This document shows, in pieces, positions 25,980-35,103 of a stretch of DNA of 64,000 nt; positions within the stretch are counted from its first letter, which is position 1; every line of letters begins with the position of its first letter. Source of the DNA: Microbacterium salitolerans. Its GTDB lineage: Bacteria; Actinomycetota; Actinomycetes; Actinomycetales; Microbacteriaceae. The notes under the pieces are model-generated. The model worked only from the letters and a program-made list of their open reading frames with translations. It had not been told where the DNA came from and did no database searches. The stretch lies in contig NZ_JAHKSH010000004.1 in assembly GCF_019720895.1 (NCBI RefSeq), positions 186,001 through 250,000 of the forward strand, read 5' to 3'. Position numbers and translations under genes: made by a program.

Positions 25980-27359
25980 CTATCTCTGTGCGGCGAACGA
26001 CTCCGCGGAGCGCTCGGGACGGATGCCGCCATCCAGCTCCGTCAGGTCGAGGCCCGAGCGGTCCCTCCCTGTGGTCAGACCGACGAGGCTCACCACCGCG
26101 AATCCGATCCACAGGACGGCGACGGGCCAGAGGCCGCCCCCGGATGCTGCGGCGAGCGCCGTCGCGATCATGGGGGTGAATCCCGCGCCTGCCGTCGATG
26201 CGAACTGGTAGGCGACCGATACACCCGAATTGCGCACAGACGTCGGGAACTGCTCTCCGGCGTACGCGCCATACGGACCGGCGGAGAAGCCCTGTACGAC
26301 CGACAGGCCGAGGAAGACCGCGAAGAAGAACAGAACGACGCTGTCGGTCTGCAGCATGAGCATGATGGGGAACGCGAGCGTGATGCCGAGGACGTTTCCG
26401 GCCATCAGGATGCGGCGACGGCCGAAACGATCTGACATTCGCGACGCGATGACGATGAACACGATCGTCGTGACCGCCGCCGATGCCTTCAGCACCAGGA
26501 CGAGACTCTGTTCGTGTGCCGCCTGCTGCACGACGTACGCCACGGCCCAGGCCCCCATCAGACCCTGCGCAGCCTGACCGGAGAGCCCGACGGTGAAGGC
26601 GCGGACCAGGGGACGCCAGTGATGACGCACGAGTTCGACGAGCGGCGTCTTCCGCTGCGGGGGCGCGCTCTCCACGGCCTCGCGAAACACCTTCGATTCC
26701 GACACTCTGCGCCGAATGAAGACCGCGATCATCATGAACAGCGCCGACAGGATGAACGGCACACGCCAGCCCCACGACAGAAACTGCTCGTCGGGGAGCG
26801 TCGCCATCCCCGCGAGGATCAGCGTTCCGACCAGCGTGCCGGTCGGCGCCCCCATGTAGGAGAACGCCGAGGCGAATCCCCGCGAGCGCTTCTTCGCGTT
26901 CTCGAATCCGACGAGCGTCGCGCCGCCCCACTCGCCGCCGACGGCGATCCCCTGCACGACTCGCAGGGTGACGAGCAGAATCGGCGCCCACACCCCGATC
27001 TGCTCCGTTGCCGGCAGCAGTCCGATCAGGGTCGACGCGACGCCCATCACCACGATCGTGGACATCAGCACCGCCTTGCGTCCGATCCGGTCGCCGAGAT
27101 GACCGAAGATGATCCCTCCGAGCGGGCGGGCGACGTATCCCGCCGCGAGCGTGGCGAAGGAGAGGAAGAGTGCGGCAGTCGGATCCAGATCCGTGAAGAA
27201 GATGCGGTTGAAGACGATCCCGGCGGCCGTGGCGTACAGGATGAAGTCGTAGTACTCGAGCGCTGTGCCGATCAGGCTGGAGGCGAGAATGCGGCGCATA
27301 TCGCGATGCGACGCCGCGTAGGCGGTGTCGACCGCCTGCGTATTCGGAGAGCTGGTCAT
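25980..27359 (-). CDS. MFS transporter, metabolite:H+ symporter (MHS) family
   Basis: A 459-residue 12-helix transporter. MHS landmarks: the N-terminal SLIGTALEYYDFILYATAAG, the loop 2-3 signature GHLGDRIGRKAVL, the helix 5 region GGEWGGATLVGFENA, the second signature SDRFGRRRIL, and SAGPYGAYAGEQFPTSVR. Such proteins import small organic acids, proline/betaine or aromatic acids with protons. The ATG is set by AGAGGAGT 6 nt upstream. It follows the metallo-hydrolase gene after 74 nt in the same direction, so the hydrolase probably acts on the imported compound. Substrate is unknown. Confidence 0.9.
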   Translation of the reverse strand: MTSSPNTQAVDTAYAASHRDMRRILASSLIGTALEYYDFILYATAAGIVFNRIFFTDLDPTAALFLSFATLAAGYVARPLGGIIFGHLGDRIGRKAVLMSTIVVMGVASTLIGLLPATEQIGVWAPILLVTLRVVQGIAVGGEWGGATLVGFENAKKRSRGFASAFSYMGAPTGTLVGTLILAGMATLPDEQFLSWGWRVPFILSALFMMIAVFIRRRVSESKVFREAVESAPPQRKTPLVELVRHHWRPLVRAFTVGLSGQAAQGLMGAWAVAYVVQQAAHEQSLVLVLKASAAVTTIVFIVIASRMSDRFGRRRILMAGNVLGITLAFPIMLMLQTDSVVLFFFAVFLGLSVVQGFSAGPYGAYAGEQFPTSVRNSGVSVAYQFASTAGAGFTPMIATALAAASGGGLWPVAVLWIGFAVVSLVGLTTGRDRSGLDLTELDGGIRPERSAESFAAQR

Positions 27360-27433
27360 CGTTGACTCCTCTTTGCGGGTGGTCGGCCGGATGGCCGGAT
27401 GTGCGCGCTGGCTCGGCATCGAGCCGGGACTCG

Positions 27434-28465
27434 TCAGCGCAGGGCTGCGGCGGGCGCGGCGCGGCGCGCGAAGCTCAGGACGTCGAGATCGTCGGGGATC
27501 GTGAGCGGGCCGTCGTACGTGGTCTGCGCATCGCGCCAGACCTCGGGATGCGCGTAGGAGGGGACGAGGTGATGGAGGGCGAGATGCCTCGCTCCCGCGC
27601 GAGCGGCGATGCGCCCGGCATCGGCCGGAGTCGTGTGAGATCGCCGATGATGATCCATCGTGGCGTTGAGCATCTCGGTGTCGCTGTATTGAGCGGCCAG
27701 GATGTCGAGGTCGATCGCCTCGTGCAGCAGCAGATCCGTGTCACGGGCGAGACGCACCAGGTTGTCGCAGGGCGCCGTGTCCCCCGAGATCGTCACCGAC
27801 CCGTGCTCGGTGTCGAAGCGGTAGGCGAATGCCGGCGCCATCGGGTGGTGGGACACGAGCGTCGCCGTCACCGTCACGACGTCGTCGCGGAACACCTCGA
27901 GGGGATCCATGGCGGGCGCGACCGCCGTGTCCGGATCGAAGCCGCGCACGCCGTCGAGCCCGATCTCCGTCACCTCGAAGGTGTCGAGCGGACTCCGTGC
28001 CAGCGAGTCGAACATGCGGTCGTTGACGTCGGTCGCATAGGCCGCGAGGAGTCCCTTCACGAGCCCTCCCACGCCGGGCGTCGGTCGCTCGGGAGCGACC
28101 GGCCGCGGCACGGCCGTCGCCTGGGACGACAGCGGGGTCAGACGACCGCGATCGCCCGGCCCGAGGATCGGAATGGCTCCGTCGATCCGGTTCTTCAGCT
28201 CGAATGCTCCGAACAGCAGGATGCTCGGGAGGTCGACCAGGTGATCCGAGTGCATGTGCGTGAGGAAGACGCCCCCGAGATCGAGCATCGACAGGCCGGC
28301 GGCAGTCGCCTGATGCCCCGCGCCGTTCCCGCAGTCGACGAGATACCAGCGGTCGCCCACCACGACGGCGGTCGCGATGCCGAAGCGCGGGGCTCCGCTG
28401 TGGTCTCTCCACCAGCGCGGCCCACCTGCGGTGCCCAGCGTCACGATGTGGGGTTCAGATGTCAT
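27434..28465 (-). CDS. Metallo-beta-lactamase-fold hydrolase (RNase Z/arylsulfatase-like)
   Basis: A 343-residue MBL-fold enzyme. Zinc ligands are in FLTHMHSDHLVDLP, the later His in VSHHPMAPAF, Asp in VTISGDTAPCDNL and a C-terminal His in LALHHLVPSY. The family covers tRNase Z, AtsA-type arylsulfatases and esterases; without the exosite arm and next to a transporter, a catabolic hydrolase is likelier. The ATG at 28465 fits the family N-terminus (HIVTLGTAGG follows at once). A GTG at 28504 has a better ribosome site (GAAGGA, 5 nt) and would add 13 residues. It is divergent from a LysR gene. Confidence 0.82.
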   Translation of the reverse strand: MTSEPHIVTLGTAGGPRWWRDHSGAPRFGIATAVVVGDRWYLVDCGNGAGHQATAAGLSMLDLGGVFLTHMHSDHLVDLPSILLFGAFELKNRIDGAIPILGPGDRGRLTPLSSQATAVPRPVAPERPTPGVGGLVKGLLAAYATDVNDRMFDSLARSPLDTFEVTEIGLDGVRGFDPDTAVAPAMDPLEVFRDDVVTVTATLVSHHPMAPAFAYRFDTEHGSVTISGDTAPCDNLVRLARDTDLLLHEAIDLDILAAQYSDTEMLNATMDHHRRSHTTPADAGRIAARAGARHLALHHLVPSYAHPEVWRDAQTTYDGPLTIPDDLDVLSFARRAAPAAALR

Positions 28466-28541
28466 GATCACGTCGTCGTGGTCCTTCCCTCGTCCGGCGA
28501 CCACGTTCGTCCTTCACTGCTCATCTGTCCAATTGATTGTT

Positions 28542-28568
28542 ATTAGATGTGCTATTAAGTGAGCTAAT
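28542..28568. promoter_or_regulatory. AT-rich LysR intergenic region with ATTAG/CTAAT inverted repeat
   Basis: A stretch much richer in A and T than its surroundings holds ATTAG-N17-CTAAT and TATTAA at 28553-28558, which is 8 nt before the LysR ATG. It is the likely divergent promoter and LysR binding region. The exact operator is not certain. Confidence 0.35.
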
Positions 28569-29574
28569 GACCGACATCACGCTCCGACAGCTCGAGTACT
28601 TCGTCGCCATCGCCGATGCGGGTTCCGTGACCGCGGCGGCCGCGGCCTGTCGGGTGACGCAGGCGGCGGTGAGCACCGCACTCGCCCAGCTCGAGCGCAC
28701 CGTGGGGACGCGACTCGTCATCCGTCACCCCGGCCACGGGATCGCCCTGACAGTCGAGGGCGCCGCCGTCGCGTCCCATGGCCGGAGCATCCTCGACGGC
28801 GTCGATCGGGTGTCATCGATCGTCTCGGAGAGCCGAGGACAGCTCAGCGGCACGCTGTCCGTCGGTGTGTACCGCACGCTCGCGGCGCATACAGTGCCCG
28901 CTCTCATCGAATGGTTCGGCATGCGACATCCGAATGTCTCACTGCGCTTCATCGAGGGGTCGGGGTCCCACGTGCAGGATGAGGTGATGGCGGGCAGAGC
29001 CCAGGTCGCCATCATCTATCGCGCGCAGCGCATCGCCGGATGCGACGCGACGATGCTCCGCGACGGCGTGCGCATGGCCGTGATGAGCCCCGATCATCCC
29101 CTCGCCGAGTGCGCTGATCTCCGTTTGGCGCACCTCGCCGAGCACCCGGCGATCCTCTTGGACGAGGAGCCCGCGCTACAGCGCACGCTCGCGGCATTCG
29201 CCGCCGCCGGCGTCGAACCGCGCGTGCCGTGGCGGAGCACGAGCGTCGAGGCCATCCACAACGTCGCAGGCCGCGGCTCGGCGTACTCGATCCTGATGCA
29301 GACGCGTTCGCACAGCCCCGAGGGTCGACCCCTGCTGTTCCGCGAGCTGCCGGACCCGGGGCTCGAGAACCCCGTTGAGGCCGCCCTCCCCCGAGGTGTG
29401 AGACCGACGGCGCTCGTCGCCGAGGCGATCACGGCGATCCGCGAGCACTGGGCGGCCGCCGACACCGATCTGCGGCGGCCGACGCCGCAGAGCACACGCG
29501 TCGACAGCGGAGAACCGCGACCGGCCCCCGTCAGTGCGCGAGCGGGAGGCGCGAGGAGATCTCCTGAAGCGTGA
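28567..29574 (+). CDS. LysR-family transcriptional regulator
   Basis: A 335-residue LysR regulator. The N-terminal winged helix (about 1-60) reads LRQLEYFVAIADAGSVTAAA and TQAAVSTALAQLERTVG. The co-inducer domain (about 90-300) begins SGTLSVGVYRTLAAHTVPAL. The Arg/Pro-rich tail of about 30 residues runs into the convergent kinase gene (44-nt overlap). Divergent placement predicts control of the hydrolase and MHS transporter genes in response to a pathway compound. Confidence 0.9.
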   Translation: MTDITLRQLEYFVAIADAGSVTAAAAACRVTQAAVSTALAQLERTVGTRLVIRHPGHGIALTVEGAAVASHGRSILDGVDRVSSIVSESRGQLSGTLSVGVYRTLAAHTVPALIEWFGMRHPNVSLRFIEGSGSHVQDEVMAGRAQVAIIYRAQRIAGCDATMLRDGVRMAVMSPDHPLAECADLRLAHLAEHPAILLDEEPALQRTLAAFAAAGVEPRVPWRSTSVEAIHNVAGRGSAYSILMQTRSHSPEGRPLLFRELPDPGLENPVEAALPRGVRPTALVAEAITAIREHWAAADTDLRRPTPQSTRVDSGEPRPAPVSARAGGARRSPEA

Positions 29575-31075
29575 CGTTGGCAGGGAGGAGCGCTCCGTAG
29601 AGGCGTTCGAACACCGGGAGCAGCTCGCCGTACACGTCGACGTCGTCCGCTGCGGGGGCGGTCACCTCGGCGACCGGGACCAGGTCGGCGGCGACGTCGA
29701 TCGAGTCGATCATGCCGAGTGCCTGCATGCCGAGCAGAGCCGCTCCGAAGCCCGACCCCTCGGGACTGGCGGGGAATCCGATCGACTCGCCGAACGCACT
29801 CGCGAGCGTCTGTCGCCAGATCGCGTGCTTCATGACGCCGCCCGTCGCGCGGATCTCGTGGATCGGCAGGTCGGCCTGACGCATCGACTGCAGCACGAGC
29901 GTGAGCTGCAGCGCGACGCCTTCGACGGCCGCGCGCACGAGGTGGGCGCGGCGATGGGAGCGCGTGAGCCCGACGTACGCCCCGCGCGCGACACCGCCCC
30001 AGCGCGGAGCTCGCTCGCCCAGCAGGTACGGGAGCATCAGCAGACCGCCGGATCCCGCGGGAACCGTCATCGCCTCGTCGAGCAGCTGCGCCGTCGAGAG
30101 CCCGGCATCTCCCCCGGCGATCTCGCTGCGCACCCAGTCGAGCACGACGCCGCCGTTGTTGATCGCGCCGCCGGTGACCCAGCGATCCTCGGTGAGCGCG
30201 TAGCAGAACACGCCCCCGTTCGGATCGACGGCCGGGCGATCGACGGCCACGCGCAGCGCGCCGCTCGTGCCCACGGAGCAGGCCGCGACGCCGGGCCGCA
30301 CCGCTCCGACCCCGAGGTTCGCGAGGGGGCCGTCGCCCGCACCCGCGACGACGGGCGTCGACGAGGGAAGCCCCGTCGCCTCCGCCGCCTCGGACGTGAG
30401 CCCCGGCAGCACCTCCGTGGTCGGCACGAGACGCGGGAGCTGCTCGGCGCGGATCCCCGCACGGCTCAGCGCCTCCTCATCCCACGCGACGCGGTGGATG
30501 TCCATGAGGCCCGACGCCGACGCGAGCGAGTGGTCGACGACGAGTTCGCCGGCGAGGCGCAGCAGCACCCAGTCCTTGATCCCCGCCCAGGTCACGGCGG
30601 AGGCGAACAGCTCCGGCTCCTGCTGCCGGAACCAGATGAGCTTCACGAGCGGTGACATCGGGTGCACGGGCGTGCCCGTGCGGCGGTGCAGCGCGAGGCC
30701 CGACCCCGAGTCGCGCAGTCGCGACGCGTCCTCGGCGGCACGCGTGTCCGCCCAGGTGACGACGGGCGTCAGCGGATCACCCGCCGCGTCGAGCGCGAGC
30801 AGGCTGTGCATGGCGCTCGAGAACGACAGGCCGGCGACGCGCGAGGAGCCGACCGCCTCGACGACCTCCCGCACACCGCGGAAGACGGCGTCGAGGATCG
30901 CGTGGGGATCCTGCTCCGCACGTCCCGGCACCGGCTCGTCGAGGGGATAGCCGTGCGACGCCTGGGCCACCGCCTCACCCGTCACGAGATAGGCGACGAC
31001 CTTGGTCGCCGTCGTCCCCATGTCGATCCCGATGACGATGTCGCACCCTGCCGCCGTCTGGACCCTGCTGCGCAT
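29531..31075 (-). CDS. gntK: FGGY-family gluconokinase
   Basis: A 514-residue FGGY kinase. The N-terminal phosphate loop is IGIDMGTTATKVVAYL, followed by GYPLDEPVPGRAEQDP. The second domain has VGTSGALRVAV, the GGAINNGGVVLDWVR segment typical of GntK-type gluconokinases, and ATGGVMKHAIWRQTLA near the C-terminus. It should phosphorylate gluconate to 6-phosphogluconate; xylulokinase is the main alternative, but the adjacent gluconate permease and keto-gluconate reductase favour gluconate. The ATG overlaps the idnD stop by one base (TGATG). Confidence 0.88.
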   Translation of the reverse strand: MRSRVQTAAGCDIVIGIDMGTTATKVVAYLVTGEAVAQASHGYPLDEPVPGRAEQDPHAILDAVFRGVREVVEAVGSSRVAGLSFSSAMHSLLALDAAGDPLTPVVTWADTRAAEDASRLRDSGSGLALHRRTGTPVHPMSPLVKLIWFRQQEPELFASAVTWAGIKDWVLLRLAGELVVDHSLASASGLMDIHRVAWDEEALSRAGIRAEQLPRLVPTTEVLPGLTSEAAEATGLPSSTPVVAGAGDGPLANLGVGAVRPGVAACSVGTSGALRVAVDRPAVDPNGGVFCYALTEDRWVTGGAINNGGVVLDWVRSEIAGGDAGLSTAQLLDEAMTVPAGSGGLLMLPYLLGERAPRWGGVARGAYVGLTRSHRRAHLVRAAVEGVALQLTLVLQSMRQADLPIHEIRATGGVMKHAIWRQTLASAFGESIGFPASPEGSGFGAALLGMQALGMIDSIDVAADLVPVAEVTAPAADDVDVYGELLPVFERLYGALLPANVTLQEISSRLPLAH

Positions 31076-32094
31076 CACCGGGTCCCCCCACCGAGCGACA
31101 CGACCACCTTGCCGGAGCGGCGTGCGTCGCGCGCGAGGTCGAAAGCCACGCGCACATCGTCGATCGGCAGGACGTGGGTGATGACGTCCTCGATGTCCGG
31201 ACGCTCGGCGAGCAGCGCGACCGCCTCGTCGATCTCGTCGCGGAAGCGGAAGGCGCCGATGAGCGCGATCTCCTTCGAGATGAACGGGGCGAGGTTCACG
31301 GGGCGAGGTTCGTTCGGCACCATGCCGACCTGCACGACAGTGCCGCGGCGACGCGCGGCCGCCCCCGCGGCGCTGATCGCGACGGTCGCGCCTGAGCATT
31401 CGAGGACGACGTCGAACGCCTCGGGCGGGAGGTCCTCCTCCCCCACGCGCACGACCGCATCGGCGCCCAGGGCGACCGCGCGCTCCAGCGGCTCGGCGAG
31501 GACATCGCTGACGGTGACATGCTCCGCCCCGCGCGCCCGCGCCGCGACGAGCGCGAGCAGACCGATGGGTCCGCCGCCGGATACGAGGACGCGGGCGCCG
31601 GCGAGGTCGCCCGCACGGGCCGCGGCATGCAGCGCGACGCCGAGCGGCTCCGCGAGAACGGCCCGCGAGACGGGAAGCTCGTCCGGCAGGACGCGGATCA
31701 TGTCGGCGCGCACGAGGAGCTGCTCGCTCATGGCACCCTGCGTGTGCGGCCACGTCGACGCGCTGCCGAGGTACGAGCCTCCCGGCCAGAGGTGCGGCTC
31801 GCCCTCGGTCCCGCGCACGACCTCTCCGACGCGCGCGGGATGCACCGTCACGGGCGTCCCTGGCGCCAGCGCCCCACTCGGGTCCGCGTCGACCACGCCG
31901 GAGAGCTCGTGACCGGGAATGAGCGGCTCGCGCACGACGTACTCGCCGTTCGCGCCCTCGAAGAAGTAGTGCAGGTCGGATCCGCAGATCCCGACGCGCT
32001 CCACCCGCACCCGCACCTCTCCGTCGGCCGGCTCGGGAACGGCGGTCTCCCGCACCTCGATCCGGTCTCGTCCATCGATCCACACGGCGCGCAT
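31075..32094 (-). CDS. idnD: L-idonate 5-dehydrogenase-like zinc alcohol dehydrogenase
   Basis: A 339-residue medium-chain dehydrogenase. Catalytic zinc ligands are Cys in GICGSDLHYFFEGANG, His-Glu in IPGHELSG and the Glu of AEPLGVALHAA; the Rossmann loop is VLVSGGGPIGLLAL. The GSDLHYFFEG, GSASTWPHTQGA and FRFRDEIDEA stretches correspond to segments of E. coli IdnD. The four-Cys structural-zinc lobe of IdnD is absent: the equivalent segment has no cysteine. AAGAGGAACAGC precedes the ATG. Expected reaction: L-idonate to 5-ketogluconate with NAD(P)+. A generic polyol dehydrogenase is the alternative. Confidence 0.82.
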   Translation of the reverse strand: MRAVWIDGRDRIEVRETAVPEPADGEVRVRVERVGICGSDLHYFFEGANGEYVVREPLIPGHELSGVVDADPSGALAPGTPVTVHPARVGEVVRGTEGEPHLWPGGSYLGSASTWPHTQGAMSEQLLVRADMIRVLPDELPVSRAVLAEPLGVALHAAARAGDLAGARVLVSGGGPIGLLALVAARARGAEHVTVSDVLAEPLERAVALGADAVVRVGEEDLPPEAFDVVLECSGATVAISAAGAAARRRGTVVQVGMVPNEPRPVNLAPFISKEIALIGAFRFRDEIDEAVALLAERPDIEDVITHVLPIDDVRVAFDLARDARRSGKVVVSLGGGTR

Positions 32095-32111
32095 GCTGTT
32101 CCTCTTCACAT

Positions 32112-32882
32112 TCAGACGACGGCCGTCATGCCGCCGTCGACGACGATGTTCTGTCCCGACACGAAGCTCGACGCGTCGGACGCGAGGAACATCAGGGCGC
32201 CGCGCAGCTCGCGCACATCGCCCCAGCGATGGGCGGGCGTGCGGTTCACGAGCCAGTCGTTGAACTTCTCGTCCTCGACGAGGGCGCGGTTCATGTCGGT
32301 GGCGAAGTACCCGGGCGACAGCGCGTTGACCTGCACGCCATGGCGCGCGAGGTCGGCGGCCATGCCCTGGGTCAGCATCACGACCCCGCCCTTCGACGCC
32401 GAGTACGGCGCGATGGTCTGGCGCGCGAGCTTCGACTGCACCGACGCGACGTTGATGACCTTTCCGGAGCCGCGCGCGACCATACCCGGCGTCACGAAGC
32501 GCGACACGTAGAACGCGCTCGACAGGTTGCTCGCGATCACGGCGTCCCAGTCGGCGACGTCGAACTCGGCGAACGTCGCACGCCGCTGCAGTCCCGCGTT
32601 GTTGACGAGGACATCCGGCACGCCGTACGCCTCGATGAGGCCGGATACCTGCTCCTCGACGGCGACCGCGTCGGTCACGTCGAACCGCACCGTCGCCGGA
32701 CGCTCGCCCGCGACAGCCTCGACGGCATCCGCCGCCTCGGAGAGCGCCGCGACATCGCGGCCGTGCAGCACGACGCGCGCGCCCGCCTCGGCGAGGCCGA
32801 GGGCGAGCGTGCGACCGATGCCACGTGAGGATCCCGTCACGAGCGCGAGCCGCCCCGTGATGTCGAACAGATCGGTGGTCAT
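32112..32882 (-). CDS. idnO: 5-keto-D-gluconate 5-reductase (SDR family)
   Basis: A 256-residue classical SDR. Cofactor loop: LVTGSSRGIGRTLALGLA; NNAG as VLVNNAGLQRR; the catalytic Ser lies in INVASVQSKLAR and Tyr-Lys in PYSASKGGVVML. The IAPYSASKGG and FATDMNRALVEDEKF stretches resemble gluconate 5-dehydrogenases. It would reduce 5-ketogluconate to gluconate, feeding the gluconokinase. TAGGAGGACGCTC precedes the ATG and includes the stop of gntP, so the ribosome site overlaps the end of the permease gene. Confidence 0.87.
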   Translation of the reverse strand: MTTDLFDITGRLALVTGSSRGIGRTLALGLAEAGARVVLHGRDVAALSEAADAVEAVAGERPATVRFDVTDAVAVEEQVSGLIEAYGVPDVLVNNAGLQRRATFAEFDVADWDAVIASNLSSAFYVSRFVTPGMVARGSGKVINVASVQSKLARQTIAPYSASKGGVVMLTQGMAADLARHGVQVNALSPGYFATDMNRALVEDEKFNDWLVNRTPAHRWGDVRELRGALMFLASDASSFVSGQNIVVDGGMTAVV

Positions 32883-32892
32883 GAGCGTCCTC

Positions 32893-34275
32893 CTAGAAGA
32901 TCGCGTAGATGGCGAGCACGAGCGCGAATCCGACGACGGACTCGATCGCCTGCTGCACGGTCCACGTCTTCAGCGTCGTCTTGACGTCCATGTCCATCAG
33001 ACGCCCGACGAGCCAGAAGCCCGAGTCGTTGACGTGGCCGGCGAAGACGGATCCGGCAGCCGTCGCGAGCGTGATCGCCGCGACGTCGACCGCACTGAAC
33101 CCGCCCGCCAGGACAGCGGGCGCCATGAGGCCGGCGGACGTCACGAGCGCGACCGTCGCGGATCCCTGCGCGAGGCGCAGGATCACGGCGATGAGATACG
33201 CGGCCACGATGACGGGCAGACCGATGTCGGCGAGCGTGTCGGCGAGGGCGTCGCCGATTCCCGACGCCCGCAGCACGCCGCCGAACATGCCGCCCGCTCC
33301 GGTGATGAGGATGACCGACGCGACGGGGCCGAAGGTGCCGTCGACGAGCTTCTCGAGCGCCGAGCCCTTCTCACCGCGGGCCGTGCCGAGCACGACGAGT
33401 GCGAGGAGCACGGTGATGAGCAGCGCGACGGGCGACTCGCCGATGAGCGAGAGCGCCTGCACCCAGAAGGCGTCGGGGTCGACCGCGCCGACCGACCCGA
33501 GCGCGTTCAGCCCTGTGTTGAGGAAGATCAGAACGATCGGCACCAGCAGGATCGTGATGACGGTCCCGGCCTTCGGCGGATTCTGAGGCTGGTCTTCGTC
33601 GAGCGCACCGAACAGCGAGGGAACCATCAGGGGGACGCGCTTGTTGACGAACGTGGCCCACAGGTAGCCCGAGAGGTACCAGGTCGGGAAGGCGATGATG
33701 ATGCCGAGCAGCAGGACGATGCCGAGATTCGCCCCGTAGAGCTCCGTCGCCGAGACGGGACCGGGGTGCGGCGGCAGGAACACGTGCATGACCGAGAACG
33801 CCGCGGCGCCGCTGAGGCCGAACAGGAGCAGGTTCTTCCCGCCGATGCGACGGGCGACCGCGAAGATGATCGGCAGCATGACGATGAGGCCGGCGTCGAA
33901 GAAGATCGGGAAGCCGAGCAGCAGCGACGTCACACCGAGCGCGAAGGCCGCGCGCTTCTCGCCGAAGACGCGCACCATGAGGTCGGCCACGGCCTTCGCC
34001 CCGCCCGATGACTCGATGAGACGCCCGAGGACGGCGCCCAGCCCGATCAGGAGGGCGACGGATCCCAGAGTCTTCCCGAAGTCGGTCGTGAGGGTGTCGA
34101 CGATGATGCCGACGGGGATCCCCGCGGCGATCGCCGTGAGCAGCGAGACGAGGATCAGGGTGAGGAACGCGTGCAGTCTCACCTTGATCACGAGGAACAG
34201 GATCAGGACGATCGCACCGGCGGCGATGCCGAGCAGCGGCCCGGCGCCGAGTGTCTGGGTCCACTCTTCTGTCAT
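32893..34275 (-). CDS. gntP: GntP-family gluconate:H+ symporter
   Basis: A 460-residue permease with about 12-13 helices. Family segments: LLGFPIFFDAGLIVMLPI, VMHVFLPPHPGPV, GSATVALVTSAGLMAP and FAGHVNDSGFWLVGR. It imports gluconate or related aldonates (idonate, ketogluconate) with protons. GGAGAATCCC marks the ATG at 34275. First gene of the permease-idnO-idnD-gntK operon and divergent from a FadR-type regulator. A minus-strand TAGTAT near 34335-34340 is a candidate -10. Confidence 0.92.
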   Translation of the reverse strand: MTEEWTQTLGAGPLLGIAAGAIVLILFLVIKVRLHAFLTLILVSLLTAIAAGIPVGIIVDTLTTDFGKTLGSVALLIGLGAVLGRLIESSGGAKAVADLMVRVFGEKRAAFALGVTSLLLGFPIFFDAGLIVMLPIIFAVARRIGGKNLLLFGLSGAAAFSVMHVFLPPHPGPVSATELYGANLGIVLLLGIIIAFPTWYLSGYLWATFVNKRVPLMVPSLFGALDEDQPQNPPKAGTVITILLVPIVLIFLNTGLNALGSVGAVDPDAFWVQALSLIGESPVALLITVLLALVVLGTARGEKGSALEKLVDGTFGPVASVILITGAGGMFGGVLRASGIGDALADTLADIGLPVIVAAYLIAVILRLAQGSATVALVTSAGLMAPAVLAGGFSAVDVAAITLATAAGSVFAGHVNDSGFWLVGRLMDMDVKTTLKTWTVQQAIESVVGFALVLAIYAIF

Positions 34276-34340
34276 GGGATTCTCCGTTGAATTCGATGTT
34301 CGTGAGCGGACCACCGTGGAACCGCCTGCCAAAGATACTA

Positions 34341-34357
34341 CTTATTGACGCTGTAAG
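34341..34357. promoter_or_regulatory. Candidate GntR-type operator in the gntP/regulator gap
   Basis: CTTA-N9-TAAG is an inverted repeat in the only AT-rich part of the divergent promoter region and overlaps TTGACG (34345-34350), a possible -35 for the regulator gene. It is a candidate only; FadR-subfamily sites vary. Confidence 0.35.
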
Positions 34358-34389
34358 GTAACACCAATCGATTCCGAGGAGGGAACCCG

Positions 34390-35094
34390 ATGGCGACCGG
34401 CATCCACAGCGACGTGACGAGCGCCCTCGGAGCACGGATCGCCGCCGGCGACATTCCCCCGGGTTCGGTGTTCACCCTGGCCCAGCTCGAGCGCGATCAC
34501 GAGGCCTCCCGCACGGTCGTGCGCGAGGCTGTGCGCGTGCTCGAGAGCCTGGGGCTCGTCGCGTCACGACGCCGCGTGGGGATCACGGTGCAGCCGCGGG
34601 AGCAGTGGGACGCCTTCGCCCCGCAGCTGATCGAATGGAACCTGCAGGGCCCCTTCCGCCAGCAGCAGCTCGAGGCGCTCATGGAGCTGCGCGTCGCGGT
34701 CGAGCCGATGGCCGCGCGGCTTGCCTCCCTCCGCGCGACGCCTGCGCAGCGCGCCGAGCTGCGCCGCCTCGCCCAGGCGCTGAAGGAGCTCGGCGAGCGC
34801 GGGCTCGGCGCCTCCGACGCGTTCCTCGACGTCGACATCGCATTCCACGACCTGCTCCTCGCAGCGTCCGGCAACCCACAGCTCATGGCGCTGCGGCGTC
34901 CCGTGCGCGAGGTGCTCGCGGGCCGTTCGCGTCTCGGCCTCACCCCTCAGGTGCCGGCACCCGGCACCCTCGAGGAGCACGAGGCCGTCGCCGCCGCGAT
35001 CACGTCGGGCGACGGCGAGTCGGCGGAACGGCACTCCCGCTCGCACATGAGCGGCGTCTGGGATGAGATCCTGCGCGATGACTCGCTCGCGTAG
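34390..35094 (+). CDS. GntR-family (FadR subfamily) transcriptional regulator
   Basis: A 234-residue regulator. The winged helix (about 5-70) includes GARIAAGDIPPGSVFTLAQL and SRTVVREAVRVLESLGLV. The FCD domain (about 85-225) has the metal/ligand-binding residues in DVDIAFHDLLLAASGNPQL (Asp, His) and EEHEAVAAAI, SHMSGVW (His). GAGGAGGGAACCCG precedes the ATG. Divergence from gntP predicts repression of the gluconate/idonate operon until an aldonate or its phosphate binds. It ends 9 nt from convergent rsmI. Confidence 0.9.
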   Translation: MATGIHSDVTSALGARIAAGDIPPGSVFTLAQLERDHEASRTVVREAVRVLESLGLVASRRRVGITVQPREQWDAFAPQLIEWNLQGPFRQQQLEALMELRVAVEPMAARLASLRATPAQRAELRRLAQALKELGERGLGASDAFLDVDIAFHDLLLAASGNPQLMALRRPVREVLAGRSRLGLTPQVPAPGTLEEHEAVAAAITSGDGESAERHSRSHMSGVWDEILRDDSLA

Positions 35095-35103
35095 GGCGTT
35101 CGG

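Noticed and set aside
31076-32083. N-terminal extension of the gluconokinase frame through idnD
   Set aside because: The extension is a frame shadow of idnD. The FGGY phosphate loop begins right after the ATG at 31075, which overlaps the idnD stop.
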